NCBI GenBank assembly: GCA_026709415.1
Contig: JAPOSZ010000018.1
Span: 1 to 64,000, forward strand
Direction: 5' to 3'
Origin: Flavobacteriaceae bacterium
Lineage (GTDB): Bacteria > Bacteroidota > Bacteroidia > Flavobacteriales > Flavobacteriaceae
Length of the DNA: 64,000 nucleotides
The notes below the pieces were generated by a model. The model was not told the origin of the DNA and ran no database searches. It saw only the letters and a list, made by a program, of their open reading frames with translations. Made by a program: the position numbers and the translations under genes. This document shows, piece by piece, positions 32,479-39,924 of the stretch (its first letter is position 1; each line of letters opens with the position of its first letter).

Positions 32479-33638
32479 ATGAGTTCTCGAAGGGTATTGC
32501 AGAGCTTACAGCCACAAGTTTTAATCTGGGCTCGTCAAAGGGCTCAAATCTCCCCTAAGTTTTTGGCTAAAAAAATGAAAATTAAAATTGAAAGAATCCT
32601 AAATTGGGAACAAACTGGCGAGATTAGTATGGCTCAAATTGACAAATTAGCTCAAATAACAAGAACCCCCATTGGATATCTTTTTTTGAGCCATCCTCCT
32701 AAAGAAAAAATACTAATACAAGACTTTCGTACGTTGACTAAAGACATTCCAAAATATCCTAGTCCCGATTTGACAGATACCATTCAGCTAATGTTGAGAA
32801 GACAGGATTGGATGAGAGAGGAACTTATTGAGGCAGGAGTGGAACCATTAACTTTTGTTGGAAGTTGTAAGGATATGACAAGCATCGAAGAGGTGGTTCA
32901 TTCAATGAGACGAGCGTTTTCTCTAGATGAAGAATGGGCATTCGATCAGAAAGATTGGGAATCAGCATTTCAATGTATAAGACAGAAAGCGGAAAAGATC
33001 GCAATATTCATTGTGATTAATGGAGTGGTTGGAAATAATGCCTATCGAAAATTAAATAGAAAAGAATTCCAAGGGTTTGCTCTTGTCGATCAATTTGCTC
33101 CATTCGTATTCATTAATGGAGCAGATTTTAAAACGGCCCAAATGTTCACTTTAGCTCAGAGTTAGCTCATATATTTCAAGGGTCATCAGGGCTTTCTCAG
33201 CTGAACAATACCATTCACAATCATCATACGGAACAAATATGTGATGCGATAGCAGCGGAATTTTTAATCCCCAAAAAGAACTTGATTTCTCATTGGGACC
33301 ATCTCATGGACTTCGGTAAGAATATTCAAAATTTGTCTCATCGATTCAAGGTTAGCGAATTTGCATTGGCTCGTCAAGCACTACATTCAAAGCTGATTCA
33401 TAAAGATGAGTATCATGATTTTTATAAAAGCCATATTCATGTGTCTCATCGAATTCCTAAAGCTAGTGGAGGTCATTTTTGGTACACTCAGTTAAATAGA
33501 GTCGGCCGGAAATTTGGTACAGCCATTGGCCGCGCCGTATTGTCAAACAGAATGACTTATCTAGAAGCTTATGACTTGACAGGGTTATATGGTAAAACTT
33601 TTCAAAAATTCATAAATCATTTGGATTTTAAAATTTGA
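32479..33638 (+). pseudogene. XRE/ImmA-IrrE metallopeptidase, frameshifted at its HExxH site
   Basis: Two reading frames make one protein of about 385 aa. The first (to 33165) has a helix-turn-helix (about 18-65, SPKFLAKKMKIKIERI) and the first half of the ImmA/IrrE domain, ending QMFTLAQS. The second frame continues with ELAHIFQGSSG, AAEFLIPKK and a C-terminal part to 33638. Adding one base near 33157-33159 would restore the zinc motif HELAH, so a single-base deletion breaks exactly the catalytic site. The family cleaves or replaces repressors and often serves as the antitoxin beside a PIN-like toxin, which overlaps its 3' end by 4 bp here. A sequencing error would also explain it. Confidence 0.75.
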
Positions 33639-34165
33639 TGAGTATGCAATATCTATTAGATTCCAATATTTATATTGAAGGGTTTAAACGGTATTATGCC
33701 ATGGATATTTATCCTGGATTTTGGGAATTAATTGTTAGCTATTCGACTAAAAACAGGATCTGTAGTATAGATAGGGTCAAAGATGAATTAAATGCCAAAG
33801 ACGATGAACTTGAGAATTGGGTGTTCAATGCCCCTTCTGAATTATTTGTATCTACTGCTAAAATCCATATTTCCAGAGCATATTCTGAGGTCGTCGAATG
33901 GGTTAATGGAAATGCTCAATTTAAAGATTATGCAAAAACAAAATTTTTTGAAGGAGCTGACGGATGGCTAGTTGCTGAAGCTTATGTCAATAAGTCAATT
34001 CTTGTGACTCATGAGAAAAACAAATACGATCCGAATGTTAAAAAGAGAGTCCCTCTCGGCAATGTTTGTGATTATTTTACCCGAATAATTCATACAAAAG
34101 TAGGTCTTTTGAAGACAATTCCCTTGATTGAAGCCATTTTCATCCCACATGACCGGTGTTTTTGA
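33635..34165 (+). CDS. DUF4411 PIN-like toxin candidate
   Basis: 176 aa. Begins YLLDSNIYIEGFKRYY, the first acidic centre of a PIN-like nuclease, with IDRVKDELNAKDDELENWV next, then EGADGWLVAEAYV and SILVTHEKNK, the later acidic centres; this is the DUF4411 pattern. It overlaps the ImmA/IrrE gene by 4 bp (ATGA). XRE-ImmA/IrrE plus DUF4411 is a recurrent toxin-antitoxin-like pair. The last about 20 residues (after NVCDYF) do not look like the family's usual ending, so its 3' end may have been altered. RNase activity is inferred from the fold only. Confidence 0.72.
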   Translation: MMSMQYLLDSNIYIEGFKRYYAMDIYPGFWELIVSYSTKNRICSIDRVKDELNAKDDELENWVFNAPSELFVSTAKIHISRAYSEVVEWVNGNAQFKDYAKTKFFEGADGWLVAEAYVNKSILVTHEKNKYDPNVKKRVPLGNVCDYFTRIIHTKVGLLKTIPLIEAIFIPHDRCF

Positions 34166-34301
34166 ATCTAGTTTTTTGTGGATTGGTTTCAACCGATTTT
34201 TTTTCTCAAAAAAACAAACGTTAGCTAGGAGGCGCTCCCAAAAACACCTTCAAAACGATGGCCATGATTTCCTCAAAAAGGCGTATCCTGTGGTTTTAAG
34301 A

Positions 34302-34463
34302 TTCATCCCTAGAACCATTAAGAAAGTTCATTTGGGGACAGAACGATTAGCCAGAGCCTTGAAAATCCCCAACTTTGCTGAAAAAGAACGGAAGCAAAAC
34401 TTCCCAATCGAGTCTAAAAGCCAAAAACGAATCAACGAAGAAAGACAACGATCCCTCTATTAA
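34302..34463 (+). pseudogene. Small ORF family S2, copy A (internally shortened)
   Basis: The in-frame ORF runs from 34128, but only the part from about 34302 matches another locus: FIPRTIK, then HLGTERLARALKIPNF, AEKERKQNFPIESKSQKR and INEERQRSLY, nearly identical to copy B at 45627-45839 (minus). Compared with copy B about 40 bp are missing between the PRT and HLG parts. The function is unknown; it is basic and Lys/Arg/Gln-rich. The sense strand runs straight into a 60-bp tail that is also shared with copy B. Whether this copy is expressed is unclear. Confidence 0.5.
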
Positions 34464-34523
34464 TCTGATTTTATACTATTTTTTTAGAAATAGAAGTTTT
34501 GCGTATTAGAGTATATAGTTCCC
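34464..34523 (+). repeat. 60-bp tail repeat ending in the GTATATAGTTCCC motif (copy at S2-A)
   Basis: Directly follows the S2-A stop codon. The same 60-bp stretch, about 80% alike by eye and of equal length, follows the S2-B stop on the other strand (45626 down to 45567). Both end in GTATATAGTTCCC. Its outer half also recurs at 44171-44215 in inverted orientation. Confidence 0.7.
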
Positions 34524-34613
34524 AAACAAACTTAATAACAGTTAATGATACATTTTTAAATATTAATCTGTCAATGAAGCGTAAAGAGGTAAAGATTTTT
34601 TTTGAAGATTAAG

Positions 34614-34967
34614 CTAATCTTTTATTTTATCATCTATGTTCAATCGACTTCGTCCTCCAAGCAGTATTGCTGTTAACACTGTTATCATGGCGGATGTTGA
34701 TGTTATTATAGCTATCATAACAGAAGGTTCTTTTGTTTCGACCCACAAGATATAAGTCATCATCAATCCAAACATAGCTGTAGGCCAAGCGATAGCAACT
34801 ATTTTAAACACGTTACTTAAAAGTTTTATTAGCTTTAATTTAATTTTATTCCTTTCTATTTTGAACTCCATTTCCTTAATCTCTAAAAGTTCAATGGTTG
34901 TTTGTTTCGATTTAATTGGATGCCCTTTCTCTAAGGTTCGATGTTTTTTATCGGTTGAGTTTTTCAT
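34614..34967 (-). CDS. Two-TM membrane protein, toxin candidate of a Panacea (PanAT) pair
   Basis: 117 aa, no recognised family. The basic, helical N-terminal half (about 1-48) precedes two hydrophobic segments at about 49-76 and 81-105, followed by a short polar tail. The start overlaps the end of the Panacea-domain gene by 20 bp, so the two are translationally linked. PanAT systems pair a Panacea antitoxin with many unrelated toxins, including small membrane-disrupting ones, so a membrane-acting toxin is the natural inference. No homologue is recognised; a harmless membrane accessory is possible. Confidence 0.6.
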   Translation of the reverse strand: MKNSTDKKHRTLEKGHPIKSKQTTIELLEIKEMEFKIERNKIKLKLIKLLSNVFKIVAIAWPTAMFGLMMTYILWVETKEPSVMIAIITSTSAMITVLTAILLGGRSRLNIDDKIKD

Positions 34968-35445
34968 AGTATCGTTTAATCAATGGGACGGGGATCCTTT
35001 TTTTCATGGAAGGGTCATAAGTCGCCCACCATGGCGTGTTTCTTTGATGAGTTAAGGAAATCAAATCTTCCGTTGGTTTCTTTTTGTAAAAATCCCAAAT
35101 CACCGATAGGTTTTGTTGTGTTTCATCATCGATGTCATCCCAAGGAGCATGGGTTAGTTGAAGTGTTTTGTCATCTAAATAAACAGCATCGTCTTCCTGC
35201 CTGATATCTTCTCGCCTTCGATGTTTGTATTGCTGGTAAATCATCGGAATGACGGGGCCGAGTCTCCAGGCTTGAATGGATTCTTGGTAGAGTTCTTTTC
35301 GATCACCGATGATGTAATACCAACCAAAAAAGATATAAAGCAACTTTTGAAGCTTGATGTTATTCATCGGTATCTTTTCTTTCCTTGCTTTATGAAGAAT
35401 ATAGTTAGTTACATGAGCTGCGGTGTATTGCGTCTTGTTTCTCAT
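34948..35445 (-). CDS. Panacea-domain (DUF4065) antitoxin-like protein
   Basis: 165 aa. Family signatures are VTNYILHKARKE, MNNIKLQKLLYIFFGWYYI, IQAWRLGPVIPMIYQQYK and a late LISLTHQRNTPWWATY; the last two strings are typical of the domain found in SocA, GepA and PanA antitoxins. Length matches the domain, so it stands alone. It starts 31 bp after the small ORF S3 and overlaps the two-TM gene by 20 bp: a probable three-gene operon. Panacea proteins neutralise toxins by direct binding; regulation of this operon is not visible. Confidence 0.85.
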   Translation of the reverse strand: MRNKTQYTAAHVTNYILHKARKEKIPMNNIKLQKLLYIFFGWYYIIGDRKELYQESIQAWRLGPVIPMIYQQYKHRRREDIRQEDDAVYLDDKTLQLTHAPWDDIDDETQQNLSVIWDFYKKKPTEDLISLTHQRNTPWWATYDPSMKKRIPVPLIKRYYEKLNR

Positions 35446-35476
35446 TTTTAATACAAAAATAAAGGGACTTATATAT

Positions 35477-35638
35477 TTACTTTGAATTGGTTCTTTCTAT
35501 TTTTGGATGGGAAGTCCTATTGGCTTTTTTGAATACTTCTCCCATCACATGATCGACTCTTAGATGCAACTCTAAAGGAATCTTTTTGTAATTCGGCAGT
35601 TTTTCAAAAGGTAATTTTTCGGTAGGTTCTTTCGCCAT
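35477..35638 (-). CDS. Small ORF S3 (53 aa), first gene of the Panacea operon
   Basis: 53 aa: MAKEPTEKLPFEKLPNY, then KKIPLELHLRVDHVMGEVFK and a basic tail. No known family. A decayed relative on the minus strand at 59045-59178 keeps LPN..IPLE.HL.V..VM...F, so the sequence has been under protein-level constraint. Its core IPxExHL recalls S2 (IPKEIHL). The stop codon lies within the terminal motif at 35464-35479. The Panacea gene begins 31 bp further on. Possible roles are an RHH-like antitoxin or a leader peptide; unproven. Confidence 0.55.
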   Translation of the reverse strand: MAKEPTEKLPFEKLPNYKKIPLELHLRVDHVMGEVFKKANRTSHPKIERTNSK

Positions 35639-35798
35639 GTTTTGATTTTAAATGACGAAATTAGAAAAACTAAATTAGATGGGGTTTCAATTCAAAATGT
35701 TCGAATTAGACACTTAATTTTAATAAAACTTTCTAACTTGGTAGTTCACTCCAAGAGTGATGAAGCCTTTTAGAATAAAAAACCAAAAATCTTCTTAA

Positions 35799-35939
35799 AT
35801 GAAAAAGAAACTCCCTAAAATCAAACCCTACGACTACCAACCCAACAAAAAGGAATTGGAAGAAGATGTCCGTATTGACACTTCGCCTGAAGAATTAATC
35901 CGTCGGGTGTTACGTCCATTACCAGGGTTTAAGCGATAA
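35799..35939 (+). CDS. Small ORF S1 (46 aa)
   Basis: 46 aa: basic start MKKKLPKIKPYDYQ, then an acidic ELEEDVRIDTSPEELIRRVL and ending PGFKR. The TSPEEL.R..L pattern is common in very short bacterial proteins of unknown or antitoxin-like role. A damaged relative lies at 56352-56498 (minus) with the same 3' flank. It diverges from S3, and its 3' end faces the terminal motif at 35997-36013. Confidence 0.5.
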   Translation: MKKKLPKIKPYDYQPNKKELEEDVRIDTSPEELIRRVLRPLPGFKR

Positions 35940-35959
35940 AATTCAACCAGTGTTGTGTG

Positions 35960-36490
35960 TTACGATGAATCCGAAAAATCAAATGGCTTTTGGCACTTAA
36001 GTATATAATCCCCATTATTTTCATATTTAGTGTATGTAAAACCTTGATTTAACGAATAGGTAATGCTTTGGGTTTGGTAATCAATTCTACAGGCATCAGT
36101 TCCTTCATGACTGTGATTGGTATACATAGCAACAATAGGTGGAGAATCTTGACCAAAACCACTCGTGTTGTTTAAATCTACAACGGCACTGCTCGAAAAA
36201 ATAGTGCCAATAGAATCGGGATAAATAGCCAGATCGTGTTCTTTCCAAACGAGTAAATCTTCACTTGTGGCATGCCCCCAATGCATAGGCCCCCACACAT
36301 CATCATAAGGATTGTGTTGAAAACACAAATGATAAATACCTTGGTAATAAAACATGCCATTGGGATCATTCATCCAATGGCTTTTGGGTGAAAAATGGTA
36401 TACTGGGCGATGTTTGATTTCATCTTCAGCCAATTCTTCTTTATGTTCAGAATGGCTACCCTTACAACCAAAAAAGGAAAAAGCAAACAC
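35960..36490 (-). pseudogene. Truncated GH32 glycosidase (fructan/sucrose hydrolase), lipoprotein
   Basis: Only the first about 160 residues of a roughly 500-aa GH32 enzyme. The N-terminus is a lipoprotein signal (SFFGC). It then shows the GH32 nucleophile motif SHWMNDPNG, YHLCFQHNPYDDVWGPMHWG and FSSSAVVDLNNTSGFG. Homology ends at YTKYENN; the last codons are made of the terminal motif of the S1/S3 unit and stop soon after. The acidic RDP and EC motifs are lost, so it cannot be active. It sits downstream of the sugar porter on the same strand. The true start may be slightly upstream of 36490. Confidence 0.8.
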
Positions 36491-36552
36491 GAAAAAGAGA
36501 CATTTAAAATTGCCTGTTTCACGGATTTAAATTTACCCGACGGCAAAAAATG

Positions 36553-37884
36553 TCAGCTAGAAGATTGCTCAAGTTTTTTACTCAAAACCTCTAATGGCAC
36601 GCCTTTTGTCTCTGGCATCATCAAGATGACAAACAGGAGTTGTAAAAACATCATACCTGAAAAAATTGCAAATACGAATCCGGGACCGACGCTCGAAAAC
36701 AATAGAGGAATTAATGAAGGAATTATCCAAGCCAAAATCCAATGGACTGAAGATCCAAAGGACTGACCACTATGGCGTAATAAATTGGGGAATATTTCAG
36801 AGATATAGACCCATATAACCGTCCCAGATCCAATGGCATGGGCGGCAATAAACAGAAAGAAAAAAGGTGGAAGTAAAGAACCTTCCCAATGAATGAAAAA
36901 TGTCAATGAAACTAAAGTCAAGGAAATCACATAACCGACAGAACCCAACAACAGTAGTTTTTTTCTGCCAAAGCGATCAATTAACGAGATGCCCAAAAAA
37001 GTAAACAAAAGATTCACCACACCCACACCCACACTACTTAAAAGAGCGACATCTTCTCCAAGACCGCCGGCTTCAAATATCCTTGGCGCGTAGTATAAAA
37101 AGGCATTGATTCCAGAAAATTGATTAAATAGGGCCACGAAAAAAGTCAGTATTAAGGGAAACCGATATCGCTTGAGATAAATGGAAACACGTTGTGTTTT
37201 GGATTGATCAATTTCTAAATCAATTTGAGACTTCAATTCATTGATATTTTGGCTAGGATTGACCATAGACAGCACTTTTTCAGCTTCTGAAATCCTATTT
37301 TTTGTAATGAGCCAACGTGGACTTTTAGGAATTTGGATCACTAAGAAACAGTAAATGAGTGCTGGGAGGGCTTCAATGCCAATCATGATTCTCCAAGCTT
37401 CGGGAGCAATCAATTGACTGATGAGGTAGTTCGATAAAAAGGCTACTAGTATCCCTAAAACAATGTTAAATTGATACAGTCCTACTAATCGCCCCCTATT
37501 TTTAGCCGGAGCAATTTCAGAAATATATACTGGGGCCGCAACGGTAGAAGCTCCCACACCCAATCCACCAACGAATCTGAAAAAACCAAATAGATAAGGA
37601 TTATTAACGGATGCAGAACCCATGGCTGAAACAACATATAGGACACCGATTAAAATAAGGGTTTGTCTTCTTCCAATTTTATTTGTTGGCATAGAGCCTG
37701 TTAAAGCACCGATAACGGTTCCAAAGAGAGCAGAACCCATCACCCAGAATCCGTGAAATTGAGAACTTGAATCCCAAATCTTTTCTAGCGTTTGATCCGC
37801 TCCAGAAATCACAACGGTATCAAATCCAAATAAGAATCCAGCCAGTGCTGAGACCAAGGACCAGAACCAAATTTTTTGTTTCAT
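36553..37884 (-). CDS. Sugar-porter family MFS transporter
   Basis: 443 aa with 12 predicted TM segments. MFS sugar-porter signatures are FGFDTVVISGA in TM1, the loop NKIGRRQTLI, RFVGGLGVGASTVAAPVYISEIAPA, PKSPRWLI after TM6, NQFSGINAFLYYAPRIF in TM7, DRFGRKKLLLLG and a late PETKGVPLE. Probably a proton symporter for a hexose or disaccharide. The GH32 remnant starts just downstream on the same strand, pointing to fructose or sucrose, but with the hydrolase broken the pathway is incomplete here. Confidence 0.9.
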   Translation of the reverse strand: MKQKIWFWSLVSALAGFLFGFDTVVISGADQTLEKIWDSSSQFHGFWVMGSALFGTVIGALTGSMPTNKIGRRQTLILIGVLYVVSAMGSASVNNPYLFGFFRFVGGLGVGASTVAAPVYISEIAPAKNRGRLVGLYQFNIVLGILVAFLSNYLISQLIAPEAWRIMIGIEALPALIYCFLVIQIPKSPRWLITKNRISEAEKVLSMVNPSQNINELKSQIDLEIDQSKTQRVSIYLKRYRFPLILTFFVALFNQFSGINAFLYYAPRIFEAGGLGEDVALLSSVGVGVVNLLFTFLGISLIDRFGRKKLLLLGSVGYVISLTLVSLTFFIHWEGSLLPPFFFLFIAAHAIGSGTVIWVYISEIFPNLLRHSGQSFGSSVHWILAWIIPSLIPLLFSSVGPGFVFAIFSGMMFLQLLFVILMMPETKGVPLEVLSKKLEQSSS

Positions 37885-38253
37885 GATAGATTAAGGGGAG
37901 TTATTAAACGAAAATACAATTCTATTTCATATTCAAAATTTCAGAATACCTAGCGATAATGTTTTGCTAAACATTAAAAACATGGTTCTACAACGAATTC
38001 TGTGGTATTCGTTTTTTATGAACTAGCGTGATGGTTCTTTACGAATGTTGATCGGTTTTAATTGAGTAGCATTGACCAAAATTGATTTTATCAATTTACA
38101 ATTTAAAGCGGTGATTCATTAATCTCTTTGATTCCGTGTTGAATGGGTGATTGATGCTTTTTCGTTGTCAGCATTAAGATCGATTTCCACCGGCATCGAG
38201 ATCGAACTTAAAAATTACTGAAGAGAATTTTAATACCATGATGCAACTAAATA
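37885..38253. other. Intergenic stretch between the sugar porter and the IS5 element
   Basis: 369 bp with no ORF. A GGTTCTAC...CGAA...TGTGG string near 37984 resembles the ISAon1 terminal repeat at 42881 and may be an old IS scar. The IS5 target duplicate AAAT is at 38250-38253. Confidence 0.35.
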
Positions 38254-39749
38254 GTCGCTCCTTAAAAACTCAAATAGAGTCCATCATCCCCTTGATATGT
38301 GGGATTGAATGATACCCCACTGGCCAAGAATGGGCTTTGAAATCTGCAAGGAAATGCGTCTCTTGGTCTCAAAACCTTGCAGAAATGATCAAAAAAGTGC
38401 CCCCAAAACAGCCCCAGTTATTTGACTCGGAATTCAATGCTATCCTCAATCCAAAACATCAGATCAAGTGGCTGGCTGATGCCATCGATTGGTCTTTTTT
38501 TGAAAAAGCCTTTGAGCCTCTGTATGCCAAAACAGGCCGTCCGGCCCATCCCATTCGGGTGATGGTGGGTTGTTTGATGCTGAAACGTCTTTACAATTTA
38601 GGTGATGAAACCCTCATGGATCGCTGGATTGAAAATCCAACCATGCAGTACTTTACGGGTTCTGATGTCATGAAACACCAGCCGCCTTGCGATCCTTCTG
38701 ATTGGAGTCACTTTAGAGATCGTATTGGCCAAGCAGGGGTGGAAAAGATCTTTGCTTACTCGGTTCAGTGGCATCAAAAAGAAATCAAAAAGTCATCGAT
38801 GGTCTTATCGGATACCACCGTGCAAGGCAACCATGGGACCTTTCCGACTGATGCCAAACTGAATCAAAAAGTCATCGATCAATGCCACAAGATCGCCAAA
38901 AAAGAAAAGATCCCACAGAGGCAAACCGATGCCAAAGCCTCGAAAGAACTGCTGCGTCAAACTTTTAACGGGAAGCATCCTCGACGAGCTAAAAAAGCCA
39001 AAAAGGCCACCTCCAAACTCAAGACCTTAGCGGGCCGACAAGTCCGAGAGCTCGGGCGAAAACGAGATCCCCAACAAAAAAGTCAATATCAAAAAGAGTT
39101 GACATGGTATCAAAAAGTCATCCATCAACAGCGATTTGATCAAAACAAAGTGGTTGCCATCCACAAGCCATTCACGGCTTGCATTGCCAAAGGTAAGGCT
39201 CATCGAATGTATGAATTTGGGAATAAAGTGGGACTGATCGCGACAGGAGGGCCAACCATGATCATCACGGCGATCCGTGCTTTTGAGGGCAACCCTCATG
39301 ATAGCAAAACCATCCAACCCTTGTTGGAACAACATGAATCCATCATCGGTCTAACTCCCAAAGAATTAATCTATGATCGAGGCGGACGCGGAAAACGTCA
39401 GATTGGCGAGACCAAGATATCGATTCCAGGCAAACCATTGAAAAGTGATACACCGTATCAAAAACAAAAGAGGAGGAAAAAGTTCCGACGCCGAGCCGCC
39501 ATCGAGCCACTGATTGGCAATCTCAAAACAGAACATCGCATGCAGGAAAACGATTTGATGGGCGCCCAATTGCCAACAATCAACGCCTATTTGGCCGCTA
39601 CAGGATGGAATTTGAAGAAATTCATGGAACAACTAGTCCAAGATGTTCTTTTTTACTTTTTCAGAAGGGTTTCATTTTCGGCTCAAAGAACTTTGATAAT
39701 AAAAATAATAGAACTACAACCGCTAAAAAAGAGTTTTTAAGGAGCGACT
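38254..39749 (+). mobile_element. Complete IS5-family insertion sequence with 19-bp inverted repeats
   Basis: 1496 bp. The left end 38254-38272 reads AGTCGCTCCTTAAAAACTC; the right end 39731-39749 is its perfect inverted complement. Both sides carry AAAT (38250-38253 and 39750-39753), a 4-bp target duplication. The transposase frame is intact, so the insertion looks recent. Confidence 0.88.
38385..39740 (+). CDS. IS5-family DDE transposase
   Basis: About 451 aa. I start at the ATG giving MIKKVPPKQPQLFDSEF; the frame opens 48 bp earlier with TTG. N-terminal domain YAKTGRPAHPIRVMVGCLML is the IS5 pattern. DDE residues are suggested by MVLSDTTVQGN, ELIYDRGGRGKR and RRRAAIEPLIGNLKTEHRM (the Y-R-E-K-like signature region). 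The frame reads through to within 10 bp of the right end. Full length without lesions, so probably active. Confidence 0.9.
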   Translation: MIKKVPPKQPQLFDSEFNAILNPKHQIKWLADAIDWSFFEKAFEPLYAKTGRPAHPIRVMVGCLMLKRLYNLGDETLMDRWIENPTMQYFTGSDVMKHQPPCDPSDWSHFRDRIGQAGVEKIFAYSVQWHQKEIKKSSMVLSDTTVQGNHGTFPTDAKLNQKVIDQCHKIAKKEKIPQRQTDAKASKELLRQTFNGKHPRRAKKAKKATSKLKTLAGRQVRELGRKRDPQQKSQYQKELTWYQKVIHQQRFDQNKVVAIHKPFTACIAKGKAHRMYEFGNKVGLIATGGPTMIITAIRAFEGNPHDSKTIQPLLEQHESIIGLTPKELIYDRGGRGKRQIGETKISIPGKPLKSDTPYQKQKRRKKFRRRAAIEPLIGNLKTEHRMQENDLMGAQLPTINAYLAATGWNLKKFMEQLVQDVLFYFFRRVSFSAQRTLIIKIIELQPLKKSF

Positions 39750-39806
39750 AAATATCTAAAAAATAGGTATAGAATAAATTTCCTCCAACTTTTGCGTTGA
39801 ATTATT

Positions 39807-39814
39807 TAATTTTG
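39807..39814 (+). promoter_or_regulatory. -7 promoter box for the TonB receptor
   Basis: TAATTTTG matches TAnnTTTG. It is about 110 bp before the start codon, so the mRNA would have a long leader. It lies 57 bp beyond the IS5 right end, so the element has displaced whatever was upstream. Confidence 0.45.
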
Positions 39815-39924
39815 CAACTCCAAACGCTTAATAGAAATCAAAATATCATACTACAGTTTGGTAATGATCTTTCGGTTTTTTACTGACTAAAAAATAAAAA
39901 AACTATATTATAAAACATATGATT

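Larger units (their letters stand above)
35464..36013. mobile_element. About 550-bp unit with inverted terminal motifs and two divergent small ORFs (S3, S1)
   Basis: Left edge 35464-35479 reads GGGACTTATATATTTA; right edge 35997-36013 reads TTAAGTATATAATCCCC, its near inverted repeat. Between them S3 (minus) and S1 (plus) diverge from a 160-bp spacer, so each 3' end faces a terminus. The right terminus lies exactly where the GH32 gene loses its homology, as if the unit had inserted there. There is no transposase inside. The mobility is an inference from edges and recurrence. Confidence 0.45.
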
